From assembly GCF_030272615.1 (NCBI RefSeq), contig NC_081415.1, positions 230,294,803 to 230,352,802 of the forward strand: a stretch of DNA of 58,000 bases, in the 5' to 3' direction. Origin of the DNA: Cryptomeria japonica (lineage: Eukaryota; Streptophyta; Pinopsida; Cupressales; Cupressaceae). Made by a program: the position numbers and the translations under genes. Numbering within the stretch: the first letter of the stretch is position 1; every line of letters starts with the position of its first letter. Positions 29,975-41,711 of the stretch are shown piece by piece. Under the pieces are notes generated by a model. It made no database searches and had not been told where the DNA came from. It saw nothing but the letters and a program-made list of their open reading frames with translations.

Positions 29975-32181
29975 GCAATGGCTCCAGTATCTTTCAGGCT
30001 CGTTGCGATCACATTCATGCACACACACATCCATCCATTCCAACCATGGCTCGTTATTTGATCTACAATTAAGAAAGTATTCCATGCGTCTAGCATCCCA
30101 CCTTTTCATAGTCAGGTCTACAAACTGGGGGCAATACCCTTACCCTCGTGATGGAAGTGGATTCTACATTACTGGTGATTCATTGGCAAAAACATTCAAA
30201 AATGACTCACAAAATCCAAAAAACATTCAAAAACTATTACACAAAATCCAAAAACATTTAAAACTATCTCACAAAATCCAAAAAACATTCAAAACACTTC
30301 AAAAAACCAAAAAATTCAAAAACAATACAAAATCCAAAAAACATCAAAAAACATCACAAATAAAACAAAAACATGGCAACACATTGTACATACTCATCCG
30401 CACAGATACCAAACAAACATTGTGATATACTTCACAAAATGACCACTTACTAATCAACCACACAATCAACATCAACAATCAAACTGTCTTCAACAAGGAT
30501 GCATCCTTCCTTACCAAAACAAAGACAAAAGTGACATTTTCTTTGACAAGAATATTATGTTAAGCTATCAAATACTTGGTTGATTTGTGAGTACAATCGT
30601 TCGTTTATCTGTATCAGGATCTTGCAACATTGTTTTGTATCATTTGCACATTATTTCCGATGAAGTTCTGGGGCATGTACTAATGGTGTCTACGTGGGAA
30701 GTTCACCAAGCTACGTGATCTTATGCCAAATGCAGTCATAGATCACTACGGCTTGCTGACTACAGCATATATCTCGACCATATGAGCATGAACCATTACC
30801 AAGGATCCATATTCTTTATTCTTTATGTATATATTGTTTGTTTACAGGTACAATGCTCATTCTTTGGTTCCTCCTCATCCAATTTGGATAAAGGTTTTAT
30901 CTCTTATTACGGTATGCACTTGTCTCAGGATATGATCAGCCTAAGATCAAGGAGGACGTTCCAAGTCATGCATGAAAGGAGATAATCCTTATCTGTTCCG
31001 CAAGCAATACTCAGGTCAACTTGATCCATTATATCAAGTTGCTTGTATTAACTTGCTATATCAAAATCCATGTAAGAAATACTCTGGTCATCTTGAATCT
31101 TTATGTCAAGTTGCTTGTATTTTCTTACAACATTTTAAAGCTCAATGATGAAAAATAATGCACCATGGATCGTCATTCCATCTCATTTGTATATATTGCA
31201 TTCCGTTGCATTCCATCCATCCATACATTCATAAATAGCTGCATATCATTCATACATAGTAATGACAATGGATACTCTATTTTTCCTCTTCTTCCATAGG
31301 AATGAGTCATAGGTCCTCCATTTCTATCTAACATCAAATCCCCCCTCACCCTCCCTATCTTGATCATCAACATCATCCTAATCCCTTCATCGCTTCCCAT
31401 CCTCACTCATCCACAAAATTAAGCCAGTTACTCTGTCTACACAGATACATCAACTCCCACACACCTAGACTATCAACAGATACTCTGATCAAGTATCTTC
31501 GGGTCTCAACAGGTAATCGATTATGGTAATCCTAGACTGCATCAGACATTTATCATAATGACCTAGTCTCAACGGGGCTGCCATGATTCCCCACAACCAT
31601 CCATCACACGCACATACTATCAATTGATTAGCCAATCAAACACAATCCAACGGACAATTACATCAATTGTCTACGTCTCAACGAGTATTTTGCTTCATAT
31701 ACCTTGACTTCATCGGGCAATTACATCAATTGTCTAAGTCACATCAGGTCACTTTGATTCACTTACTCAGACTTTATCATGTCCAAGCGACCAACTGACA
31801 TCAACTGTCACGCTTTGACTTGACCGGGGCAATTAAACCGATTGCACCAGATTGTCCAAACAATTTTGATCAATTGTATAGCATCAATCCAAACCCCACA
31901 CTACATCTGCTATGTATCTCTTGCATGACCTCAGGGTACTCGCTGGCTTGTTGTTTCTTCATATTCACTCCATTTTCTCCCATTCTTTCATCATTAGTTC
32001 TAATTTCTTCTATTCTACCTCCCCTCCACTTTTCATTCTTTTTCGAGAGATCGCCCGATTTTTCAAAAAAATTCGGCCCATCTCTCGAGGGGGCATACCA
32101 CCCATTAAATTTACATTTTATGGGGCATTTCTTCACACCTATTTTTCTTTCTTTGAAACGACGCGATAAACTGCACCGTCT
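29975..32181 (+). other. Long 3' untranslated region with degenerate repeats
   Basis: 2.2 kb without supported genes. At 30185-30375, A-rich repeats of CACAAAATCCAAAAAACATTC occur four or five times at roughly 36-bp spacing. At 31490-31860, loosely repeated segments of the form CAATTACATCAATTGTCTA with CGTCTCAAC.GG recur (31655-31675 and 31715-31735 are clearest). ORFs of 60-140 residues here are low-complexity or chance. Confidence 0.6.
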
Positions 32182-32195
32182 CAAAGAGGGGCAAA
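32182..32195 (+). other. Polypurine tract of Tat gypsy
   Basis: AAAGAGGGGCAAA and flanking base immediately before the 3' LTR; matches the tract at 9485-9499. Confidence 0.85.
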
Positions 32196-34051
32196 TGTAG
32201 TCACATAAATCTGTCCACTTAATTAAATGAATACTTAGTATTTATTTGATTATTTAACCATCAATTAATAATTAATTAAATTAATATTTAATTAATTCAT
32301 CTTAACCCTCTTCTCCTATTAATTAAATAAATTATTCAATTTATTTGATTTAATTCACTTAACCAAATTCAGACCATTAATTAAATAAATAAATCATATT
32401 TATTTAATTAAATATTCTCTCACATTTAAATAAATTAATATTTATTTAAATCCCCCAAAATCCCACCTCTCACATTTAAATAAATTAACATTTATTTAAA
32501 TCACCTTTATCCTCTACCCACTTGTATTTTCCTACAAATACAAGTTGCACAATTATTTTAAATAAATAATTTATTTAAATCACCTTTATCCTCCACCCAC
32601 TTGTATTTTCCTACAAAAGCAAGTTGCACAGCTATTTTAAATAAATTATTTATTTAAAATCCTATTTATCCTCACCCACTTGAAACCTTTAATGGTTTCC
32701 CTTAAAGTAGTCAAACTTGATGGCTTTAAAGTCTTCAAACTTGATGGCTTCCTTCTATAGTCTTCTTAAAGACTTTAATGGTTTTCCTTAAAGTCTTCAA
32801 GCCTTTAATGGTTTCCCTCAAAGTCTTCAAGCATTTTAAATGCTTTATCTTCTTTTTCTCATTTAAATAAATTAATATTTATTTAAATATTTATCCAAAT
32901 TCAACTTACACCATTTAATTGAAATAAATGATTTTATTTTAATTGAAAATACCAAAATTTCTCCCACTTGCATTTTCCTACAAAATCCACTTGTATGCCT
33001 AAACCCCTTCTAGATTCTTCTAAACCCTTCCTAATTAGCCTAATCCATCCCTTAAATATTGTCACATTCCTAAGCAAATTGGAGTCACTTCTCAAAGACT
33101 CCAAAGTCTTTGAAAAACAATTAATGCTTTGTGTGTTCAACAAATTAACCCTCAAAGTCTTGGATAACCTTTGAAAGCTTCCAACCTTCAACCACTAAAT
33201 GGCTCAAAGTCTTGGATAACCTTTGAAAGCTTTCAACCTTCAACCACTTAATCCCCAAAGTCTCCAATAACCATTAATGGTTACCTCAAACCCTCCCACA
33301 TGGTTAAAACATTTGTTTTGACTCAACCTCTACCCAACCCAAAGGTTTCATCAAGCCTTTAATGCTTTGACCATGATTATCTCTTAATCATTTGCACAAA
33401 GGTTTATCCTTGGATTAACTCTTAATCCAATGGGTAATCTTAATTTAGACTTGACCCTTACCTTCTAGATAACCATGAGGTCTTCTCAGGCCTTTAATGC
33501 CTCCAACCTCTTCTCTCAACCCAATCCTATGTTGAAACTTGTCACCATTTTATTGGTGCCAATTGTGCACATGGATCCCCAACTTTCAATCCTAACCCTT
33601 GTTAAGATTGCTCAATCTTAACCCTTCATTTCCCTATTTCTTCTATAAATAGAACCCTTCTCCTCAAGCAAAAGGAGAAGCATTTTAGAGTATTGTTGTT
33701 ATACTGGCATTAGCATAGAGCTTTTTCATAGCATCACTATCTACTCTTGCATAGTATTTGCTTATCATATTCAACCATCTTGAATCTCCATATGGAATCC
33801 ATGGCTAGTGCTAAAAGCTGAGAGCTACACTCATTTGGGACTTGGAGAGGAGAGGAACAAGGGAGGAGCAACTATGAGCATCTTGATTAGCTATTTCATT
33901 CTATGTTTATATGCTTTCTATTTCATGCTTAATATCTCTCTTGATATGCCTGTTTAGGATAATCTTTTGTTGCTAACACTAACGTTTGTTTCTTGTGCTC
34001 TTGTGTGTGTTGCCATCAAACAGATTTTCTAATCCTTTTTGCAGAGCATCA
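32196..34051 (+). repeat. 3' LTR of Tat gypsy element
   Basis: 1856 bp, offset 14254 from the 5' LTR and identical on reading apart from one A-to-G difference near 32632. Followed by target copy ATTTG (34052-34056). Confidence 0.95.
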
Positions 34052-34056
34052 ATTTG

Positions 34057-35264
34057 ATAAACCCTAACTGATTAAGTTTGGTAAATTGGTTATATTGGTT
34101 TATCACCTGATAATGATCGGTAATGATTATGACACGTATTATTACTGTATGGAGAGAGTTTCAAAGTGATTTTTGTGTGTTGATGAAATGGTTTTTGTCT
34201 AGGGAATGAGAAAGTATATTGCATGTAATGCAAAGCGCGTGATGAGTTACTAAGTTTGATAAAGCGGTGATCAAGGAGCGATTGATGTGTAGAGATTGCT
34301 ATCTAATCCAACGGTCATCCTTGAACCGACTTGTTTGTAATCTCTATGAGAGAATTAGGTTTTTGTTGTGTTACTGACCTAATTGATTTTTTAATAAGAT
34401 CGATGAGTTGTTTAGTTTCAGAGTTGGCAAAGTTTTAGTTGAGTGTGTGGTTGCCAAACCGAATGATGTATATGTAGTTTGAGTAAAGGCAGATAGGAGC
34501 ATGAAAAGGATCTGAACAAGCAAGTGTAGTGCTATTCAAATACATCAGCAAACTCTTGTTATTTTATAACAATTACAATAGATTGAAATCCCCTAACCGG
34601 GTAAGCTCTAACAAGCTTGGTGCTATTCAAATCCTCTAACCAAGTGATCCATTACCTTGGATATAAAATCCTCTACCGAGGTTACTCCTTACAGGGTATT
34701 GCTTCTAACAAGGCATTATAGTCAATCCCTTAACCAAGTGGTCCCTAATAGGATCTATTCTTAACAGGACTTTTGTAAAGATTTAACAGGCTAGGCTCCT
34801 AACAGGGTGAACTTCAGAAGAGTTAAAATAGTTATCATGTGAGTCTCATCTCACAGTGGTTTTTCCCATTTAGGTTTCCACGTCAAAAATATTATGTCAA
34901 GTGGTGAATGTTTTTGTGGTTATGTTCTTATGGTTGATTTGCTTAACTACTTAATCCACTTTGATAAGTCATGTTAACCAGAAGCATTGTGAAATGAAGT
35001 TTTATTTATGTTAGTAAAAGCATTTGGATGTTTATGATTTTGAATTTGTTTACTATTAGTTTGTTGTAAGAGTCAACCAGATTATCTTGAGAGTTTTTAT
35101 CTTGATAGTGATATTGCATTGATAGTTCTAAGTTTACTTTGAGAGATTGATTTTGAGATTGTTGAAGTTAGTATCAGTTTTTCTATCTACTAATTCACCC
35201 CCCAACCCCCCCCACCCCCCCTCTCAGTAGTTGACCATATTCTTATTCTTTCATTATACCATCA
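34057..35264 (+). repeat. copia 3' LTR, right part
   Basis: Continues from 17941: ATAAACCCTAACTGATTAAG matches 12094 onward. It contains the CTAACNGG cluster (34590-34810), the TTTTTCCCATTTAGGTTTCC box near 34860 and an enlarged C-tract (35198-35221). It ends TACCATCA, followed by target copy CACAA (35265-35269). Confidence 0.92.
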
Positions 35265-35269
35265 CACAA

Positions 35270-36924
35270 GGCCATTATCACCAACATCCAAAGAAAACAT
35301 AAATGATACATATGGATAGGGTTCTAGCACAACCAAATAGGATACGATTCTAGGGTACTTATAGGGAAGAGTGTCATCACATAGCCTCAAAATAGGTTAC
35401 CCTAGCAGTCTCTCTAGACCCTGACCCCTATTTGACAACTGATGTGGAACAAAACAATCCTTTCATGAGGACAAGGAAGTTTAATTATGTTATATCAATG
35501 CTACTGGGATGACTAGGCCTTCCCAATCCCATCCTTAGTCTAAACAAGAACTCAAATCCATGGGTGGGGCACCTTAATCATCTTGTTTAATGTGTATTTT
35601 CCCCTTGGTTAATTTACTATATTATCACTTGCTTAAGCAACTCTCAATGAGTTACCCTAGCAGCCACTTTAGGGTCCCAACCCCCATTGAGATCCACTCT
35701 CCCTAACTTGCACCTAGACACCTCTAACCAAGGGTAAAATTTAAAGGAATCATAAGAATCCATATCATAGATATCTCAAATTAATTATACATGAATCCAT
35801 AATCAATAATCAGAATCATAAATCATACACAGGGCCTCTTTAGGCCCTATCCATCAAGATACATCAATGAATCCACTTCCAAAAGCAATAACCACTAGAT
35901 TTATTTACACCCAAGCATAGAGAAACATACAAAAAATGAATCAACACAAATCAAGCGTTACAAACCTCGAAACACAAAAAAAACAAGGCACAATCTCATC
36001 CCAAGCCTCTAGAACTTACCTGGGAAACCCACAGACCAAAAATGGGCCAAATGAGAGCTAAACCCAAAAACTATGCAATTGACACCTAAAGTTGTGCATT
36101 TGAAATAATTTTTCATTCTTTTTGACATAATTTTATATACATTTGACACACATTGTTTCTCATTTGACACTTGAACCTGGGCATTTGATATAGACCTTGC
36201 GCAACTAGAAAGGGGCTACTTGGGGCTCAAAATTGGGCATCAATTAGGACCTAGAAGAAAAATCAGGTGAATAACCATTTAATGGATTCCTATTTCCCTT
36301 CTATAAATCCCTTCAATTTGACTCCAAGACATAGTAGTTGAAATCAAGACTCAAAACTCTAAGAATAGCCCCTTAAAAACTCAATCTTGAGAGGGCATAC
36401 CAACTCAAAACAACATAAGCATTACCAGAAATCAAAATCTCATTTAGATATCATTTAAAGACATCAAATACATAATTTTCCATTTCAAAAATCAAAGAAG
36501 AAAGGTTTAATCACAAGGAGGTTATAAACCTTAAAAATAATCCATTTTAAGTCATAGAGAAAGAGTGCATTTCAATGCCAATGTTTAAATGTGTATGACC
36601 AAAATTTAAAACACTTTCATATACCAACAAATAAAATTGAATACATCCTTTTTTCATTTCCAAATCAAGGAAACAAGTTCATACAAGAAGGATTATAAAC
36701 TTGTTATTCTCAATTTTGCCTTGCTCAAAATTTTGGGAGATCTCTTGCAAATTTTGTCCAATTTGTAGCCCATGTGTTCTAAGCACGTTGATTGATATAA
36801 AACTCCATTATCTCCTTTCATGATTTAGTCCTCAAAAAATCATCTTGATTTGAAGTCTCGGGTTGTCAATTTGAAAGATTGAACAAAATACCTTTTAGGA
36901 ATTAGTTTTATTTCACCTTTGTCG
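35270..36924. other. Unassigned intergenic or old repeat sequence
   Basis: No supported gene. A phrase TTACCCTAGCAG..CTCT.TAG recurs at about 35398 and 35653, so it is probably old repeat DNA. The segment 36020-36260 has several ATTTGACAC-like phrases. Confidence 0.45.
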
Positions 36925-37465
36925 ATTTTGGTGTCAAATCGGGTCCTAAACCCGATTTTACACTTGTTTAGGGGTTTCTAGTGTCAAATTGGGTCTTAAA
37001 CCTGACTCTTCACTTGTGCAATTAGTCTTGGTGCAGTTTGGACCTGTATACCCAAACTACACTTATTTTGGTGCAGTTCGGATCCATAGACCCGAACTAC
37101 ACTTGTGTTGGTGCAATTCAAATCAATAGACCCGAACTACACCTATCTTGGTGTATTTCAAATCCGTAGACCCAAAATATACATGTCTTGGTGTAGTTTG
37201 GATTCATAGACCTGAATTGCACCTTTTTTGGTGTAGTTCAGATCCATAGACCCAAAGTGCACCTAACTTGCAATTTTTAGTGTAGTTTCGACCTATAGGT
37301 CCAATCTACACCTGACCTTTGTTTTTTCTAAGTGTAGTTCGGGTCTACGAACCCGAACTTTACCTTTTAGCCATACTTAGCCTTAAGTGTAATTCGGGCC
37401 TACGAGCCCAAATTATAGCAAATATACACACATAAATAGGGTTCGTAGGCCCGATTGACACTTGT
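36925..37465. repeat. Tandem array of hairpin-forming 40-55-bp repeats
   Basis: About ten to twelve units. Six begin GGTGCAG/GGTGTAG-like at strict 40-bp steps (37030, 37070, 37110, 37150, 37190, 37230). Flanking units are spaced 49-55 bp (37280, 37332, 37387) and earlier units lie near 36929 and 36980. Each unit is an imperfect inverted repeat, best seen at 37332-37365 with arms GTTCGGGT and ACCCGAAC around a 6-base loop. Period 40 is not a multiple of three and no frame stays open, so it is not coding. Confidence 0.85.
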
Positions 37466-38473
37466 TCTACCATGTAATAGCACCAAATTCATCACATACA
37501 TGATCCTATTTAGTTCAAATGATCAAGATAGTTGGGAATTGTTCTTTACAATTGTTGATGTGTTCCCAATGCTACAATGCTATTTAAATGTCAGCACCAT
37601 CTCCAGGGAAAAGACAATGAAGTTCAAGAAGCAAGACTCCTATCTGCTATTCCTCCCATCCTCAATGGTATCAAACATCATGAGCACCAGATGATTTTGA
37701 AATTCATTCTACATGGAAACAATATGAAGATTTTATGAAGAAGGGTGATCATAACAAAGATGTCTCTTTGGACACTAAGTCATTTTTATGCATCTCTAGT
37801 GCAGTGGCATTTTGTAATTCCAATCGACACCTCAAGTGTCATTCTATGTATGTAATAGTACACATATAGGACTGCATGTGTCCTAAGTCAATTTGAACTC
37901 CACTTTTGACTTAGTCATAGTTAGTTGAGTTTTTCCTATTTTTGTTCATTGCACCTCCTCTATATATATGACGGTGCTCATTGTAATAATCTATCTTTTG
38001 GAAATGCAACAAAACTTTGTCAATTTGGGAAGCACTCTAAAACTTTGTTTTTAGATGTAAATCAAATTGCAATCAATAAAAGAGACAAGTTGCTTTCAAT
38101 CTTTTTGTTGGAACAAGTTGTAATGTGGACACTATTTGGAGTTGATTGTGAGTATTGTGGTATTATTTGGAAGAGATTTAAACCCAATCTTGTAGACTTT
38201 GAGTTGCTTATTGTGTTTATAATTAATGATATATTGCCAAACTTTATCTTGTAGTCTTTGAGCTACTTATCACGTTTGAAGCTAATGTTTCATGCTCAAG
38301 CAAATATATAACTTGCAGTCTTTGTACTATTTTTACCTTCTACGTTTGTGCATTTAAGGTGAAGTGTATGTTGAAATCTTTGAACTACACAGATTTCATC
38401 TTTCTTCTTGAAGCCTTATAGGAAGTCATGGAAAGTCTTTGAGCTTCTATGAGCTTCTTGGTTAATTTTGTTT
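37466..38473. other. Unassigned, possibly LTR-derived
   Basis: Two short ORFs (37455-37694 and 37925-38254, plus strand) show no recognisable domain. TATA-like CTATATATATGACGG at 37960 and phrases about CTTTGAGCTACTTATC.CGTTTGAAGCTAATG repeated at 38195-38300 suggest a repeat-derived origin. Confidence 0.4.
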
Positions 38474-38478
38474 GGTTG

Positions 38479-39477
38479 TGTATACACTAAAATTTGTTCT
38501 GGAGATAATTAATTAAATACAAAGTTATTTAATTAATTAAAGCTTTTTATTCTTCTACTATGTAAATGAATTTAATAAATTGTTTATATAGTTCATTATT
38601 CCTAATTCATCCTTCCTTAATTCATTTCTTTTATTTTCCTAATTAAATAAGAAAATTTAATTAATTTGTTTGTTTAATTATTCTTCCCCATTAAATTTGA
38701 ATTTTTTATTCAAATTTGGACACGTGTCCTAACCCTTAACCACCTTTTAACCTAACCTCTTTCTAAGCCCTACCCCTAATTTGACCATGGGTTAACCAAC
38801 CCTATCTTCTCAAACCTCCCTATCTTAACCTCTTGTGGGTTGTTCACCCTCTCTTGAGGACACATGACACCTTTTCCACTTGTCCCTCCTCTCCTTACCA
38901 CTTGCCTCTTTGTTGGCACTTGTTGGAGATTCCTTGACACTTGTCCCTCTAGGGATGACAAGTGTCCTTCCCTTCAACCGCCTTCCTAACTTCTTCACTT
39001 TCGATCATTGATCTCCAAATCGAATCTCCATCATTGATTCATGCCACCTTAGCCTTGGCCTTGAAAAATCTATAAATAGCTCTCTTTTCAGCCATGAGAG
39101 CCCCCCCCCTTATCACTTTTTTAGCAATCGTATCCTCATTATCGAAAACATTCTCATTAGCTTTATCATCATAATTAGCATATCAATTAGATCATTTTGC
39201 ATAATGTATTTCCTTGCATTTTTCATGATAATTTAGGATTTGCATATCATTAGATCTTAAAATTTCATTGTACCACTCTCCTTTCTTGAGTTGTCATCTT
39301 GTGATCATGCATTTGAGAGCCAACCCATAAATACACAAGGTCCTCAAAAATAGAGAACAATGGAGCGATTTGAGGGAGTTGTTTAAATTTGTTTACTTGT
39401 TTTTACTCTTTCATATAATGCTTCATTGAATGCTGTGTATTTGATGATTAAGGGATTGACACAAGTTTTACACTATA
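38479..39477 (+). mobile_element. Probable solo LTR of a Tat-type element
   Basis: Starts TGTATACACTAAAATT, close to TGTAGACACCTAAAATT of the LTR at 9500. It has the same order of parts: an AATTAATTAA-rich start, C-rich middle, TATA box (CTATAAATAG near 39070) and a GCTTCATTGAATG..TGTATTTGATGATTAAGG end resembling the 3617-4573 LTR end. Flanked by GGTTG at 38474-38478 and 39478-39482, a perfect 5-bp target duplication if the LTR ends ACTATA (expected CA). Length of 999 bp fits. Confidence 0.62.
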
Positions 39478-39482
39478 GGTTG

Positions 39483-40500
39483 TACTTGAAATTTTATTGT
39501 AAGAAAGAGTCATCTATTTGTAAAGGTAGATAAGATAGTAATAAAAGGAAGACTTTGAATTTTATGATTACTTTCCCCTCCCAAAGTTATTTTCAAAAAA
39601 ACTAAGCAACAGGAGGCTTTGTACTCTTATGGACACTTTGCTTCCATTTAGCATAGATTTTTAAGATTACTGCAAGTTAGAAACATTTTGTTACTTTGTT
39701 CTAAATAGAGAATTGGAGAGATACTTATTCTGAAAAAAAAGAGAATTAAATTGTTATACCATCTGAGATTAGTGTAAAGTTAGCAAGTAAAATAAGAATA
39801 GATAGAAATTGTAGTAGAATAAACCTTCCCTAGTTTACAAAATTTTCACCCAACAAAACCCTATCTTGGGTCCTACAAAGACAAAGGAAAGAATGGAAGA
39901 AATAAAGAAGAAGAATTCTCAAATCCACTCCTTCAAATAGAAAAAAGACTAAAATCATCAAGCAAGAGAAGAGTAGAAACAAAACCTCCAGCCAATCCTC
40001 AAATCCAACAATGCAACTATCTCCAAAAACTCCCCTCAAAACTTGCTCAAGAAAGAATGAAAATTCTCTTCCTAATTCCCCCAAAATTGCACCCAAATCA
40101 AACTCTTAAAAAAGGCTTTCAAAATTTCTAGCAACTCTCCCAGCCGTTCCCCCAAAGAACAATGAAAAACAATAATATTTTTTTTCTAAAACTTGTATGG
40201 GAATCTCCCAACCACCTCTCCACAAAAACTTTAAAAAATAATACAAAATCCTATAATTAAACTCATAATTGAGCAACCAACTCCCACCAAAAAAAAATAA
40301 TCAAATAAATATCATAAGCTTCCTCCCAAAATAAATTATAAGTAAAAACATAAATAATGATTTACTCCACCCAAAATATAATTGCACCCACCAAATGCTC
40401 ATAAGTCACAAATGAACCAAATATATAATATTAATATATACAATTTATGTCACATAATTATTTTTCTATTAAATATAATGAAAACACAATACAAAAAGAT
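39483..40500. other. Unassigned AT-rich sequence
   Basis: No supported gene. An antisense ORF at 39830-40096 is Phe/Leu-rich without a recognisable motif and is treated as chance. Confidence 0.45.
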
Positions 40501-41200
40501 ATAGTATCAGTTTGACTCCTCGATCAACACATGCATGGTACCCCACCCTAGAGGAAGGGCATACCCTATCATCGCTACCCCAGAAAACCTATCAAGATAT
40601 AGTTACAAAACATAACCAATGTAGTATCAGTAATGATTATAGTTTATACAAAATATTCAAGACCATGCTACTGACTACTCAAATAAGATTTCTCCATCAA
40701 GAGAACTGGTGTCCCCAATTACATCTACAAAAGTTGTCCATCCATGTGTTCCATCTTTCCATGTCAGCACCTTGCCCCACATAATAGGGTTTATATATGG
40801 GTGAATGAGAGCATCTGCCACATGTATATTGTGTACTTGCTCTTGTGTATCCTTCTTCCTCTATTCATTCAGGTCTCTAATGAAATTTTCCATCTTGATC
40901 TCAAAAGGGGACCTTTCCTCAAATTGCTTGGACCATGAGAAGTCATGTGATATCTCCCTCATGAACACTCTTGTAGAAACCTCTCAAACTTCCTTCTAGA
41001 CAACTTCATAGTCACTGTGACTTGCATATCAATGCTATGAAAGATGAGTCTCCTCAAAGACTGAGTAAGAGATCTATCCCTGCCACTGAACACATTATCA
41101 TTCCTGAACTTCCAAATTAGCCAAAGTATTTCAATAGAAAAGACATACCAAAAAAGATTAACATTTTTCCTAAGGCTCTAAACATAACCAGTTAAAAATT
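40501..41200 (-). pseudogene. Possible LINE/RNase-H-like fragment
   Basis: On the minus strand near 41100-41140 the translation reads EILWLIWKFRNDNVFSGR, close to the plant LINE C-terminal pattern W.IWK.RN...F found between RT zinc finger and RNase H. Downstream on that strand the frame carries stops. Only this short motif supports the call. Confidence 0.45.
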
Positions 41201-41241
41201 CAAATAAGATTTCTCCATCAAGAGAATTGGTGTCCCCAATT
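40679..41241. repeat. Pair of about 42-bp direct repeats
   Basis: TCAAATAAGATTTCTCCATC and the following AAGAGAAYTGGTGTCCCCAATT occur at about 40679-40720 and 41199-41240 with a single-base difference within the match. They flank the LINE-like fragment, so they could be a long target duplication or a segmental repeat. Confidence 0.75.
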
Positions 41242-41292
41242 GTGGGGTCAACAATATGTTTCTTAAGTAATGATAAATGAAATACATTATGA

Positions 41293-41367
<75 letters not shown>

Positions 41368-41711
41368 TAGAAGAGACAATTGGTAAGCTACATAGCTAAT
41401 CTTTTCTAGTATCTCAAAAGGTCCTATAAATAATGGAGCTAGTTTGGAAACCTTGCCAAACTTTATTGAGATTTTATGAGGTCTAACATGAAGAAACATT
41501 TTTTCATCAACTATAAACTCCCTCGAAGTCTACTGACATTCGTATAACTCTTTTGACAATCTGAATCTTTCTTCAACCTTTCCCTTATTATTTTCACTTG
41601 ATTTTCATATTCTTGGAGTAACTTCGGCCCAATAGTTACACAATTGTCTAAATCATCCCATCCTATAGGAAATATACAATTCTTGTCATGCAATGCTTCA
41701 AATGGTGACAT
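41242..41711 (-). pseudogene. Ty3/gypsy integrase C-terminal region remnant
   Basis: Minus-strand translation gives MSPFEALHDKNCIFPIGWDD, then ENQVKIIRERLKKDSDCQKS and, after a stop, MFLHVRPHKISIKFGKVSKL followed by APLFIGPFEILEKISYVAYQ. These match the chromovirus-type integrase tail (MSPFEALYG..CR.P.GW, I.ERL...QKSYAD, VFL.V.P..G..RFGK.GKL.PR..GPFEIL). The end is replaced by a microsatellite. Non-functional. Confidence 0.88.
41292..41364. repeat. Compound (GT)n(GA)n microsatellite
   Basis: An uninterrupted run of about 20 GT units is followed by about 15 GA units, lying inside the integrase remnant just after the YQLSLLP codons. Confidence 0.95.

Larger units (their letters stand above)
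17942..34051 (+). mobile_element. Young Tat-lineage Ty3/gypsy element, 16.1 kb
   Basis: Complete element with two 1856-bp LTRs (17942-19797 and 32196-34051), TG...CA ends and target duplication ATTTG (17937-17941 and 34052-34056). The LTRs differ, as far as I can see, at one base (A in the 5' LTR near 18378, G in the 3' LTR). Gene order is leader ORF, Gag, protease, RT, RNase H, archaeal-type RNase H, integrase. The second RNase H upstream of integrase is characteristic of the plant Tat lineage. All pol motifs are intact and the only lesion seen is one TAG between gag-pro and pol. It is a recent insertion and may still move if enzyme is supplied in trans (inference). Confidence 0.95.
11912..35264 (+). 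mobile_element. Decayed Ty1/copia element, interrupted by the nested gypsy element
   Basis: The element spans 11912-17941 and 34057-35264, with a perfect target duplication CACAA at 11907-11911 and 35265-35269. It has LTRs, a tRNA-iMet-type primer site, gag-protease-integrase-RT-RNase H in copia order and a polypurine tract. All ORFs carry stops and frameshifts. In the first 182 bases of the two LTRs I count roughly a dozen differences, so it inserted much earlier than the gypsy element inside its 3' LTR. Confidence 0.92.

Noticed and set aside
29794-30109. Antisense ORFs with an ACLPGFRHRTYPR-like stretch, also seen near 8929-9147
   Set aside because: The similarity follows from the conserved noncoding block being read backwards; the poly-A run gives the poly-Phe tail. 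No independent sign of coding.
36925-37465. CRISPR-like appearance of the 40-bp array
   Set aside because: Units have no unique spacers, the whole unit is repeated, and the context is plant nuclear DNA.
37455-38254. Two short + strand ORFs considered as possible host gene exons
   Set aside because: No recognisable domain, no convincing splice sites or codon bias; repeated phrases nearby suggest old repeat DNA.
39830-40096. Hydrophobic 88-residue antisense ORF
   Set aside because: Phe/Leu-rich from A/T-rich DNA, with no start context, motif or neighbour to support it.
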